From positions 115,070,035-115,134,034 of the forward strand of contig NC_073746.1 in the NCBI RefSeq assembly GCF_029784135.1: 64,000 bases of DNA. The letters are read 5' to 3'. The translations under genes and the position numbers were made by a program. Origin of the DNA: Toxorhynchites rutilus septentrionalis (taxonomy: Eukaryota; Arthropoda; Insecta; Diptera; Culicidae). Of this stretch, positions 53,344 through 64,000 are shown piece after piece. The notes under the pieces are model-generated. The model saw nothing but the letters and a program-made list of their open reading frames with translations, was not told the origin of the DNA and did no database searches. The first letter of the stretch is position 1, and every line of letters begins with the position of its first letter.

Positions 53344-53610
53344 GGGGGGGTCTCCGTAGCCACATTGGTTGCGCGTTCGCTTAGTAAGCGATCGATCGTG
53401 AGTTCAAAACTCAGGGCCCTCATTGACCATCTTTGTGTTGTTACAGAATTACTACGTTTTGTTCTCGCAAAGGCGAGAAAGAATCGCTGCTTCTAGAACT
53501 GCTTCTACAAATCCAAGGGTTAATGATTTGCCCTTTTAAGTGGTTTATTGAGTGATTTATTAAATTTCTTGGCATTTATGTAATATCCGAAATGATAAAT
53601 AAGCAAATTA
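53344..53610 (+). mobile_element. tRNA-derived SINE-like element, copy 2
   Basis: Duplicate of 24846-25110; starts GGGGGGGTCTCCGTAGCCAC. 53611-54269 is the duplicate of 25111-25770 and holds no gene. Confidence 0.6.
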
Positions 53611-54269
53611 AATAAAACGAATACGACATACGTCTTAAGCGGTCGTATCTTGGATACAACCCCCTGCAATTTTTTCACCATTTTCATCTAAACATGATAT
53701 ACTGGAAAATGTTTGGGTTCTCACTAAAAAATATTATTTAAACAAAAATCATTGAAAAAAAATATTTTTAAATTTTTATTTCATTTTTCTCGAAAACATA
53801 TTTGTTCAAAATGCTATAAAAAATAGCTGAATAGCCCATACAACTACTCACAATTACATGTCACCCATTCATCGGCCGAAGGGCACGGCTACAGGGAAAA
53901 AGCGTTTAACATGTTCTTGAAATAGAAAAAAAAACAGTTTGCAGAACATGGAAATCGCGATAATTTACATACAAAAATGTTATGAGTAAATGAGTAAAAT
54001 ATAATTTTCTTAGAAAACATGAAAAAGTTGTTGTTAGAAAAAATTATTACCTGTAAAAGTGCCCATCTGCTATGTATGGTCTAATTTTTTTTTCAATAAT
54101 TCAAGTTTCCAAACTTGCTTAAATTATATTTTTTTTACCCCCACAACACTGCACTGCTATCTGAAATGGTGCTCTTAAGAAGAGTTGCCATTGCTCCGAA
54201 GTCATTGCTTCATTCTGGGGAAAATACCATACAATAAAAACATGTAATACTGTTACTTAACATAGATAT

Positions 54270-54275
54270 TTTATT
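54270..54275 (-). terminator. Polyadenylation signal of ELL-like copy D
   Basis: AATAAA on the minus strand, 46 bp after the stop codon. Confidence 0.65.
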
Positions 54276-54321
54276 AAAAGCAAAAACAAAGTGCAAAGAT
54301 CGAGTTTAAACTAAAATAACA

Positions 54322-55926
54322 TTATTTCATACACATGATAGACCGATCGTACTCGTTGATAAGTTTTGTTACTGTGATTAGATTATTTCGCAGATGCTCA
54401 AATTTATCTCTGGCCGGCTCAAATTGCTGCCACTCTTTATAGATATCATTCTCAATGGCTTTGCGCATCGCTTCGTCATCCCGCTTTCTTATCAACGATC
54501 TTTCGAGCATGACACACCTTTTCTTTATTCCATGGATTACATCTGCTAGCTCCTGGTATTCTTTGGAAAGATCATCATGGAAGGCTCGATATTTGCGCCG
54601 TTGTTCCAATGAAGTTATCATGGTGAATTGAGCGTCCGAATTCTGTCGCTTCGATTTGATTTGTTCATTCTGCTTTGTTTCTGACTCTGACAATTTGCTA
54701 CATTTGTCTTCCAGTTGCTTCGAAGGTGCACGAGATTTCGAATTACTACGACTTCCTTCAGATTTATTCGAAGAAGATACCACCGATTGTTGATATGTCT
54801 TCTTATCGCAATGAGATATACGAGGTCTTTTTGCGGGTTGTTCCACTGCATTTGTTGCCGTTGGTGGTGAAGTATCACTGTCATCAGATTTATTTGAGCT
54901 TCTCTGATTGCAATGGGAGATTCGACGCTTCCTTGCGTTTGGAGCGGTTGGCTGATCGCTGGAATTCTGTTTTGTCGTATTTTTCGCATTCTCTACTTTG
55001 TGATCATTCATCGCAGCATCTATCCTGGTCGCAGAAGAAATGTGCCCGGCCTTTTTTGATCCGGACTTCACTTTCGGTTCATTATTCTCCTTGTTACAAG
55101 AGGATACCCGAGAATTTTTCGCATTTGGTATAATGCATTTGGTGGAGTGTTGTCCAATCGCATCTGTTGTGGTTGAAGAAGCTGGTCGGTTATTCTTGGG
55201 TGGCTCTGACGAGACCGAGGATGGAAAACTGTTTTTCGTGTTTTGATGCGCTACACGAGGTTTTCTGGCATTTGGTACAATAAAGTTATCGTCGTATCGC
55301 TCAAATGATAATCCTTCCACTGATTCCTTTGGTGATACAGGATTAGTGTTCGATAACACTGGTAGTGAAAACTCACGTTCGTTAGTCGGCTTCTTCCTTG
55401 GGACATATCTACCAGGTGCTGTGAACGAGTGCACCCGAGTCGCCACTCCCGAACTATCAACGGACTTCAATGATGACTTTTGCTCCGGCAATTTCTTCAC
55501 TACCTTCCGACCAATATCCCTGTCGTTTGGTTTAATTTCCTCCACATATTTGGATCTCCTCTCTGTTATATCAGTCGTCATTCGATGGGTTGTTTTTTGG
55601 TAGACGTCTTCAGTGGCGTGTATTTGCACCTTGCGCTTCAGATTACCCATTTTTTGCATATTCATACCTTCGCTCTGTTTGATACACTCAACCTGGTCAC
55701 CAATATCGTTGTCCGAGATGGAAAACGTTAGATTTCCCGAAGGAAATGCTAAACGGCCCTCTCCATTGGGGAGAAACTGAATCGTGGGCTTCGAGGATGT
55801 CCGGTTTCCTTGTTGGTTTCGTAAATATTCTTCGACCATTTCCAGTGCCGAATCCGTCAGCTTTACGTAGACAAGCTCAACATTAGAGTCTTGTTGGTTC
55901 TGGATGAATTTAGTGTTTGGACCCAT
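54322..55926 (-). CDS. ELL-like protein, copy D, intact (534 aa)
   Basis: This is an intronless frame from the ATG at 55926. It differs from copy C mainly by having one 108-residue module instead of two: residues 148-253 begin like the first module of C (RYVPRKKPTNEREFSLPVLS, NPVSPKESVEGL) and join directly to TTTDAIGQHS. The ELL-like domain (16-145), the N-A-[RK] motifs and the occludin/ELL-like domain (433-532) match C almost residue for residue; substitutions include R42 for W, E for D in QSEGMNM, and G for R in VKSGSKK. It has the same promoter and poly(A) signal as C. Like C it lies tail to tail with a plus-strand family member (E). Role inferred as for copy C. Confidence 0.85.
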   Translation of the reverse strand: MGPNTKFIQNQQDSNVELVYVKLTDSALEMVEEYLRNQQGNRTSSKPTIQFLPNGEGRLAFPSGNLTFSISDNDIGDQVECIKQSEGMNMQKMGNLKRKVQIHATEDVYQKTTHRMTTDITERRSKYVEEIKPNDRDIGRKVVKKLPEQKSSLKSVDSSGVATRVHSFTAPGRYVPRKKPTNEREFSLPVLSNTNPVSPKESVEGLSFERYDDNFIVPNARKPRVAHQNTKNSFPSSVSSEPPKNNRPASSTTTDAIGQHSTKCIIPNAKNSRVSSCNKENNEPKVKSGSKKAGHISSATRIDAAMNDHKVENAKNTTKQNSSDQPTAPNARKRRISHCNQRSSNKSDDSDTSPPTATNAVEQPAKRPRISHCDKKTYQQSVVSSSNKSEGSRSNSKSRAPSKQLEDKCSKLSESETKQNEQIKSKRQNSDAQFTMITSLEQRRKYRAFHDDLSKEYQELADVIHGIKKRCVMLERSLIRKRDDEAMRKAIENDIYKEWQQFEPARDKFEHLRNNLITVTKLINEYDRSIMCMK

Positions 55927-56014
55927 AGTGTTCTACTTTTTCTTTCAAACTATATTATTTTCGAGGCTGCTTCAGAGCTATAGCTATGATCGCACTGTTG
56001 TTGGTTCAATTGTA

Positions 56015-56048
56015 AACTGAACTCCGAAAAGTTCAACTCGTTTATATA
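56015..56048 (-). promoter_or_regulatory. Core promoter of ELL-like copy D
   Basis: TATATAAA at 56048-56041 and TCAGTT at 56020-56015 on the minus strand, +1 at 56018, 30-bp spacing. Confidence 0.75.
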
Positions 56049-56199
56049 TACTATCAAACTATCTACCTACGAATTGCTACCCTCGGAAGAATATTGTGTT
56101 CTCATTAAGCTACCTGAGTCTACCTGTTCAACATACATTCAGCTAGAGAAGGGGTAACAAAATAAGCAGGCAGACGGGTTCTTTCTTCACAATATTTTT

Positions 56200-57678
56200 G
56201 ACGGCATGTTTTCCATAAAGTAGCAAAGTTAAGCGTTGTAACAGAATGTTGAAATCTTCATTTATTGTTGTATCACAAAATCCTACAAACATTTATGATT
56301 GTATTGGAATTCATCCGTTCTTTCAACAGAGTGAGATCGTTTTCAAATGATTTAAGCATATTGATACCAATAGAAATTGATTTATTCTCACCTTACATGA
56401 CCAGGTTCAAGATTTCAGAAGACTTAATATCAGAGAAGTTAAATGTGATTTACGTTGAGATTCATCATCATCATATCTGCTCCAGTGAGAAGTGTGTAGT
56501 ACAGTTGGAATAGTGTTCAAACGCTCAGATTTTTGTTATTGTTGTACGTTGGCAATCGTGTGTGCCTTCGAAGTCCGGCGGAGGATATCGCATACGACAT
56601 CAGAAAAGGAATTCCAGTGGAAGTGTGTTGAATGAGCGTTTGTATGCAAATTATCGCGATTGCCATGTTCTGCGAACTTTTTTCTATTTCAAAACATATC
56701 AAGAACATGTCAAACGCGAGTCTCCATACAAAAATGCACTATATTCCAGACACTACAAAAGATAGAAGGTGGATGTCTGTGACAGAAGTTCATATTTTAA
56801 AATGATCTATAGCTTTGTCGAATACACTATACCGTTATCTTGGCTTCAAACAAAATTAGAATCAGTTGTAATTTTTTTCAAAGAAAACATGAAAAAGTTG
56901 TTAGGAAAACATTTTCCCTGTAAAAGTGCCCATCTTCAGATGTATGGGAGACTTGTTCGTTATTGTATGGACTATTTATATAATTTTACTAGCTGACCCA
57001 GCAAACGTTGTTCTGCCATAAACATTATTTGTAGTGAATATGTTGGTTGTTAAATAAAAAACAACTAATGTATTGTATGTGTGTTTATATGTTTTAATGA
57101 TCTACACATACGTGAAACGTTCGTGACTCTTGTGTTCATGTTTGTGTTTGACATACCGAAGAACAGAGCGATTCTTACCGACAAAAAAAAACAAACCATT
57201 CCATTTGTTAATTCGATTTATTTTATTAACGAATCTGACATGTCTTTTCTCTCGAACATAATTGACTCAAATTTCATTTATAATTTAAGTTTTAAAAGCG
57301 CGTTTTTTTCACTCGAAAATTCATAACAATTTACGCTTCACAGAAATGGAACACGAAACTCAATGACGTCTATATTTTATTGCATTTCAAGGTTGTCACA
57401 TTTGCACAATCCATCGAAGTCGAACGGACGACAGAATGCGTTACTGCAATCGATTCGGATAATTTTGACTCGATCGGATTTCAGAATATAGGTGAGTAGT
57501 TGATCAATAGACGCATCTGAAATTTTAGAGAAAATTACACTATCGATTTTCTCAGGGCGTATTTTGTGCATATGAGGTTATCCTTGCTTTTGCCATTCGA
57601 CCGAATACATCCAGCAAGGCGTGGGACCGAATACGTGTAATGTTGTAATGAAGCTCATTCTTCATTTCATTCATTTTT
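56200..57678. repeat. Upstream region of copy D and dispersed repeat
   Basis: Duplicate of 28035-29505, including the CTAGCTGACCCAGCAAACG motif at 56991. No gene recognised. Confidence 0.55.
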
Positions 57679-57965
57679 GACGTAGAACTACGTCTTTCAT
57701 TAAGGGTGCCAAATCAGAAAATAGGTCACGTTTTTATGAAATAATGTCAAAGTTAATAACTATTTTTGCCGTGAAGATTTGTTCGATATGCTATACATTA
57801 CAATCCCATGGTGTATAAATGGTTAAAATTCATGAAAACTATAATCGTTTCCATTTTCCCATACATTTGTTCTGTCCATTTGTGTGCTTTCCCGAACAGA
57901 GCTGTCAATAACGAGCAACTTATGGACGAGCAACGAAGGGGAAATCGTAAGACTTAAAGTCTCTG
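57679..57965 (+). repeat. Dispersed repeat, family R (copy 7)
   Basis: Starts GACGTAGAACTACGTC. Compared with 29506-29830 it lacks about 50 bp in the middle (CGGATTTTGGCGATTTACTT region), a deletion specific to duplication copy 2. Confidence 0.65.
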
Positions 57966-58079
57966 TGAACAAAGGAAAAGAAAAAAAAATATAGGAGGTT
58001 GTGTCCAAGATACGACCGCATTGTTGACGTAGAACTACGCTGTTATTTTATATAAGTCGCTTGTTTTACCTTCGGATAT

Positions 58080-58234
58080 GGAGGCGATCTGGCGTAGTGG
58101 TAAAATCCATGCCTCTCACGCTTAAGGTCACGAGTTCAATTCTCACTCCCGACATTCTTCCAAAAATGGAAGTAAAAAGTGACGAACCATCCAAATGAGT
58201 TGAGAATCACTATAATACAGATAAAAAAGAAAAA
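58080..58234 (+). mobile_element. tRNA-derived SINE inside a terminal inverted repeat, copy 2
   Basis: Same insertion as 29950-30104, with target duplications at 58068-58079 and 58235-58246. Confidence 0.85.
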
Positions 58235-58311
58235 ACCTTCGGATATTATTCTATAATGCTGTGAAACTTTAGAAACAACTGCTTAGTAGAATAATCTCTG
58301 AAATAGTTTTT

Positions 58312-58730
58312 GACGTAGAACTTCGTCTTTCATTAAGGGTGCCAAATCAGAAAACAGGTCACGTTTTTATGAAATAAAGTTAACGTTAATAACTATTTTG
58401 GCCGCGAACGGATTTTGGCGATTTGCATACCAAATGAATCGGAAATCTCCTAAGATTTGTTCGATATGCTATACATTACAATCCCATGGTGCATAAATGG
58501 TTAAAATTCATGAAAACTATAATCGTTTCCATTTTCCCATACATTTGTTCTGTCCATTTGTGTGCTTTCCCGAACAGAGCTGTCAATAACGAGCAACTTA
58601 TGGACGAGCAACGAAGGGGAAATCGTAAGACTTAAAGTCTCTGTGAACAAAGGAAAAGTAGAAGAACGAAGGGGAATACTAGCCTAGAGTATAAACAGTG
58701 GATCTCGCTGAGGCAAACTTTCATTCGGCA
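58312..58730 (+). repeat. Dispersed repeat, family R (copy 8)
   Basis: Duplicate of 30182-30600. Confidence 0.6.
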
Positions 58731-59184
58731 TCGGACTGTTGAGCAATCCAATATCCAACTTGGATATTGTCGTTTGCTTTTTCTGTTCGTTATTCGTTAT
58801 TCATATCGTGTGTTTTTCTTCCCGCGTCATAAATTGGACGTTTCGCGTAGTGTGTGATGAGCAAGAAGAAGAGGAAGGCAGGCTCTAGCCCTGCAAAATT
58901 ATTATAGAATAATATCCGAAGATATGAACAAGCGACTTATATAAAATAACAGCGTAGTTCTACGTCAACAATGCGGTCGTATCTTGGGCACAACCTACTA
59001 TATTTTTTTTTGTGTGAACACACGTGCTGTAATATCATGACATGCATGCGTTTAGGCCTGTAAATATTAAAGGATGTGTTGGCGTCGCTCATGGTAGCGT
59101 CTCGCAAGTGAGTGTATATTTCCTCACACTACTTCTGATAGTCTAGAATCACAGTCGTTCGCTCTCTACCTCTCTATCGTTCAC

Positions 59185-59251
59185 AAGTAATTCTACGTCG
59201 AGATGGTGAACGTTAGAAACATTAGGAACGTTGGTACCATTAAAGAAGATG
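59185..59251 (+). mobile_element. SINE 3'-tail fragment, copy 2
   Basis: Duplicate of 31051-31117. Confidence 0.5.
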
Positions 59252-59714
59252 GAGAGGGCCTTTTAATTGGTCGTGTCAACGATGAACTCCAGATTATTGT
59301 TTCTTCTTCGAATCACAATTTCTCGCGATGCTGTGCAGTCGCCTACCATGACACCAGCAATGTTTTCAACAACATACGCATTGAAGTGAGGTTATTGGCA
59401 CATATGTAGATCAAAGTTCGATGAAGCGAACTTAGAGCCATTTGTGATTTAACAATGTAAATAATTTTGTTCTTTGCGAAAAACGAAAGACGGGTCGATT
59501 ATTTGCATATTATTTATAGCAACATACTAGAAGCGCGATTAAAAATAGGAGATGAGGGTGCACCTTTGAGGTTATATGTACTTTTATGCCAAATTTAAGA
59601 AACAAAAAAAATATTTAGAATTTTTTGCTGCATAGGGTCGCCCTAATAGGTATTAAACATACGGTAATCGGTATCCTACCGGTATCACGTATAGTTTACG
59701 TCACATTCTCATGC

Positions 59715-60660
59715 CTAACAAGATGTAGGACTATGTCTTTCATTTCTATACCAGGGTGTAAAATCAATGTTTCGAAAACGAAAGCGTTACGTCGGAGACC
59801 AAGATTTTGAACGTTAATAGCTCCTAAACAACTGAACGAAATGGTATGATAAACAATTCATTCGAAAGATAAAATGTCTACGCGTTATATACTTGTTACT
59901 TTTTGATCCAAAAACTTTTTTCAACAGAATTAAAATTGCTTTCAAAATATGCTATTGAAATCCCCAATCGGTATATAAGCGAGCGCCGCTCGGAAATCCA
60001 CTCAGTTATAATTGAACAGCAATTGGAGCATGTTGTCGCTGTTGTGGTGAAGCTAACTTCGTTCATTATGAAAGCACTGATGAACGGTGCCACCAAGAGC
60101 CAGTTTGTGAACTTTATGCCAGAAGGGAATCCATCAGGAGGAGAGTGATGCCACCGAGAAGGCGACCAAGAAAGTACCAGCATCGAAAAACGGTTACGCT
60201 TGAGAAATTGGAGTAGCCGCCACACACACATACACGCGGGCAACTCTTTTCGTTTGGTTGTTATCCAGCATCGAGAAGAAACTGGAAAGATGTTATCGTT
60301 GCTGAGAAATATTCTGCCAGTTCCCCTTGTAATTGAAAATTACATTCAAGCGAAAGAGTTTATTTTAATGTTTTCTATTCATAGAATACTGCGATCAAAT
60401 GCATTTCGTATTGTGATTTATCAATCAAGTGCAATTAACAGGAAAGCTTCTGAAGATTATTCTTCCCCGTCTGTAGAATATTTTCGTATCCAATATTGGA
60501 TGCATAAAACCTTGTGCCTCTAACGTAACGCTCTCGTTTTCGAAGTCCCCCAAATATTCATTTATCAATTCATTCAGAATGGATTCAGATTCAACTTCAA
60601 ACAAATGATCACTAAATCAACGATAGTCCTACGTCAACCTTGCGGTTATACCACAGATAT
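59715..60660 (+). repeat. Promoter-bearing repeat, family P (copy 5)
   Basis: Duplicate of 31578-32520, ending with the same AGTCCTACGTCAACCTTGCG and hairpin. Confidence 0.65.
59972..60007 (+). promoter_or_regulatory. TATA box and initiator in repeat family P (copy 5)
   Basis: TATATAAG at 59972-59979 and TCAGTT at 60002-60007, with 32-bp spacing. Confidence 0.5.
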
Positions 60661-60871
60661 AACCCACTTCCTGTTTTTGTGCACAATCTCATGAAAATCG
60701 GTCGAGCCGTTACGGAGAAGTTCGACCACGAACATCGTGACTATTATTATTGATTTATCATATCTCATTCCACTTCGGTATCTTCTATCGTGATACGCAC
60801 CATCCAACGACTAATCGCCATCCTTTTGTCATCATCACTCGGTGCTAACCACTGAGGGAGTGAACAAACAA

Positions 60872-62166
60872 TACCGTTTTGTCTCATATTCCGAACAGTC
60901 TCAAATTCCGAACATTTCACTTTTAAATGTAAATTTACTAAACTTTTATGTTACAAATAATTGAATAATGAAAACATAGACATTTTTTGAGGTATAGGGT
61001 TCATTTTGACATCATTTACAGGTATCGATACAGCCTATAATTTATAATATTAGACATTTGCAAAAAGTGACAATCAAAACCAATGATAAAATGTTTGCGT
61101 TAGCAAATTCCGTAAAAAACAAGCATAGTTCATTTTTCAGTTTTTGTAGTTTTTTCAACTATTGTGTTTGTTGTGTGCATGTTAAGTGCTAGAGAATGTA
61201 TGAACCTACAATACATGGGTGAAAAAAATGATATTTTATGCAGAAATCTCCATTAAAATAATATTGAAGTAGTGTTCGGAATATGAATCAAATTTCTATG
61301 CATGATTCAAATAAATAAATTTACTGAGCTTTGATGGTATAAATAATTGAATAATAAAAACTCTGAAATTCTTTGGGTTATAGCCTTCATTTGAACATCA
61401 TTTATAGGCATCGATACAGCCTATAATCTATAATATTAGACATTTGCAAAAAAGTGACAATCTAAACCAATGATAAAATGTTTGCGTTAGCAAATTCTGT
61501 AAAAGCAAGCATCGTTAATTTTTCAGTTTTTGTAGTTTTTTCAACTATTTTGATTGTTGTTTTCATGTTAAGTGCTAGAAATGGTAAGAATCTACAATAA
61601 ATGGACGAAATGGAATGATATTTTATGCAGAAATGTTCATTAAAATTAGTGTTTGGAATATTTCTACGCATGATTGCGTAATTTGCGAACACTTTATTTT
61701 TTAATTTGATTTGCTGAACTTAAATGTTATAAATAATTGAATAACCAAGCCCTGAATAAACCCTGGAATTCTTTGGGCTATAGCCTTCATTTTAACATCA
61801 TTTACAGGTATCGATACCGATATAGCGCCCTTGGTTCCGAAACCATGTAAACTATAAGAAACCTTACAATCAATAATTACAAAAGCAAAATCCAATTATT
61901 TTTGCGAGTATAACATTTTTCCAAAAAAGACTAACTAATTGACTTTAATTTGATATATCGATCATGTGAATCGGTCCAGTAGTTTAAAGATATGATTTTT
62001 AAAAAATTTTTTGCTGTTCGGAATTTGATACAAAAGTTTTTAGTTTTTCATCATGAATATGTATATGTAAATCAATTTCATTGTATCTAAATGAGAGCTC
62101 TATTGTATCCAAAAATCAAATTAATTTCGCGAAAGAGTACAATTCTGAATATGAGACAGAACGGTA
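60872..62166. mobile_element. TIR element with internal tandem repeat, copy 2
   Basis: Duplicate of 32735-34033, with the same two full units and a partial third. 62167-62908 is the non-coding end of the duplicated block. Confidence 0.65.
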
Positions 62167-62908
62167 CCCAACAACTACCCTCCTGTGTCTTTTTATATAA
62201 TTTTATGATCATTAATTACAAGCAACCCTACTGGGCGTCCTCTATATTGAGAAAAAAGATCACGTAGTTTATGGACGACCCCTGAAATCAAGCAAATTCT
62301 GCTATAAATATTAAAGATTTTTTAGATTACAAATTAAAACAATGATCATCTTCTCCTTCTTCTACGTCTTCATACCTGTGATCTAATTTATCGTTATCTT
62401 TTTATGAATCAATAATTGTTTTCTTCAATAGAAATATTGGTTGAATTTCAGCCGACATGAAATATGAATCATACTTCATATTTCTCCGATATTGTAACTT
62501 TACAAGCATAGCAGCGTTGTGAAGAATTTGTATTTGTTAAGGAATTGACGCATTTTCCATCAATCGTTGTGAAGTATAATGAGAATGAAACAATGATTTT
62601 ACTGTCTTTCATCATTATCCCTTGACTCATTATTTCCATTTTCTTTTTTATTGTTATTTTTTATTTTATTCTATTAAATCTTAGGTAAAATTTCAATATT
62701 GAAAAAATATAATAAAAAAAATTGCTATCGCTTTTCTCACTAAAACGACAATTTGCGCTACAGCGGACAGTGTTCATTTGAAAGCTTATGTTTTTACCTA
62801 AATTTTTTTATGTAGTCACAACCAGAGATGCCAACCTTCCTGTAATTTGTTCGTCTGATTCAAAGTAGAGTAATCCATAATGATGGGGCTATGGTGAATA
62901 TATCTATA

Positions 62909-64000
62909 AGTGAATATATCTATAATATCTCCGAAATGTCTCCGCCGAATAGAATATCTTTAAGAAAACCGAATATTCCTTTGCTTCTTTTATATCTCTT
63001 GAGGGCCAACAATTCTTGCGTGGTTACCATTTTCTGTTGTTCCATAGAAGTTTTCATTTCTAATATGGAGTCATCGCGAACCGTTTGTCTGAATTTCGTC
63101 AGAGCATTGGTTATATTTTCATAAATTCTGTTAATTGTGGTTAGGTCCTCCATCGGCGAAAGATTTGTATCGACGTTTGTGTATCAGATGCCTCGTTTTA
63201 ACATGTAGGATCCATCATGGTCAAAAAGTATGCCTGGATTGTTTATTGGGTTGATGGTTATCGTATTACTTGGTTGAATTGCGGAGAGGAGTGCAGTCGC
63301 TGTTAGGAATTTTGCCAGTATGTTAGGTTTGGATTTTCTTATCGGCTTTTTTGGTTTAGCCTTAGGTATCCGACTAGCTAGCTCCTTTACTTTGTCAAGA
63401 TCAATTTTTTGCCTTTTTGCCCAATGTTGGAAGTTGTCTTGGCCGATCTCTTGCATTCGTTTAATTCTCTTAGGCTCATCGGGCAGTGTTGTTAGGTTGA
63501 TATGTCCTGTGAAGACGGTTGTACTCGGCGTCTTCACATCGAGTTTTGCAAGTTTAACGGCCGGCCTAACTAATTGGTTCTTTCCGAATTTAACTGTCAC
63601 CGATCGCACTTGTCCGCTTGATGATGGATATGTTTCGGTGATTATTCCCTTGTGGAATTGTTCGTCGACCATTACAACTATGTCATCCTTTTGTAGAGGT
63701 TCCATTGGTTTTCTCCATTTTTCGCGTTTCATTAGCTTTGGTAAATATTCTGTGGTCCAACGTTCCCAGAAGTTTTGTGTGGCATGCTGAACTTTGAGCC
63801 AGTGACTCCTGCTCGCTTCTGCTTTATTAACGTCACTTTATGACGGGTACGGTGTATCAGCAGCACCCATTAGGAAATGATTGGGGGTCAGCGGTTCGTT
63901 GTCGTCCACGTTTAGCGGTATATGTGTTAATGGGCGACTGTTTAACAGGTACTCTATTTCCGTGAGTGCAAGCCTCAATTCACTTTCATTGGGTTTTGAA
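62909..64000 (-). mobile_element. BEL/Pao-type LTR retroelement: pol C-terminus and env-like start, inactivated
   Basis: One minus-strand frame runs from the window edge to about 62920 with in-frame stops at 63838-63840 (TAA) and 63184-63186 (TGA). It first encodes LRLALTEIEYLLNSRPLTHI and LTPNHFLMG, typical of the end of a BEL/Pao integrase. A WKKPM/PLQKDDIVVMVDE-like region of the DUF5641 kind follows (LVRPAVKLAKLDV). Then comes a basic linker, a hydrophobic segment (about 63290) and a region resembling the start of an insect retroelement envelope protein with a basic cleavage-like site. The sequence stops at about 62909 at the duplication boundary. LTRs and the remaining genes are not in view. 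It is broken. Confidence 0.8.

Larger units (their letters stand above)
57990..59001. mobile_element. DNA element with long terminal inverted repeats, copy 2
   Basis: Duplicate of 29860-30867, with a family R copy at 58312-58730 inside and the same SINE in its left arm. A few extra bases (CCCTGC) occur near 58888. Confidence 0.75.
50151..62908 (+). repeat. Segmental duplication, copy 2 (partner 21912-35220)
   Basis: Same order and orientation of every landmark as in copy 1. The right part skips the equivalent of 34707-35149 and ends at GTGAATATATCTATAA, which is doubled at 62893-62924, where the BEL/Pao fragment begins. Confidence 0.9.

Overview
The window is eukaryotic, repeat-dense, A+T-rich DNA, most likely from a mosquito and probably an aedine one. 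It holds Jockey-, CR1- and LOA-like non-LTR retrotransposons, tRNA-derived SINEs (one resembling the Feilai type of Aedes), a DD37E Tc1/mariner element of a kind described from mosquitoes, a BEL/Pao remnant, and histone H3 pseudogenes with the animal histone 3' stem-loop. No bacterial gene organisation is visible. The species call is inference.

The one clear non-transposon gene family has six copies. Each encodes an intronless protein with an N-terminal region like the RNA polymerase II elongation factor ELL / Drosophila Su(Tpl), a lysine- and serine-rich centre with repeated N-A-[RK]-x-x-R-[VI]-[AS] motifs, and a C-terminal occludin/ELL-type helical domain. Copies C (25823-27751, 642 aa) and D (54322-55926, 534 aa) are intact. 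Copy A (4658-6585) has a one-base frameshift, B (20578-22060) has lost its 5' end, and E (50151-50359) is a 3' fragment. A sixth, strongly diverged copy lies at 49034-50040. A, C and D share a TATA box and a TCAGTT initiator 30 bp apart. C differs from D by one extra 108-residue module.

Layout: 1-4.2 kb, decayed Jockey- and LOA-like elements on the minus strand. 4.3-8 kb, copy A and its repeat-rich 3' flank. 8-16.7 kb, a nest of non-LTR elements: a Jockey element split by a minus-strand CR1 with a long open ORF2, a hAT scrap and a second CR1. 16.7-20.6 kb, mostly unrecognised. 21.9-35.2 kb and 50.15-62.9 kb, two collinear copies of one block of about 13 kb (3' end of an ELL-like gene, mariner, SINE, inverted ELL-like gene with promoter, repeat field). 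37.0-48.5 kb, a composite region between inverted termini with a 10.8 kb insert bounded by 23-bp direct repeats; it carries three H3 pseudogenes, promoter-bearing repeats, a 1.35 kb foldback, a duplicated small two-exon gene candidate and an array of histone-like stem-loops. 62.9-64 kb, a BEL/Pao fragment running off the window.

The likely history is repeated duplication of the ELL-like gene together with its promoter and flanks. The mariner entered the flank of the B/E lineage after A split off and before the 13 kb block was copied. Whether that block is a true segmental duplication or two unmerged haplotypes in an assembly cannot be decided from the sequence.
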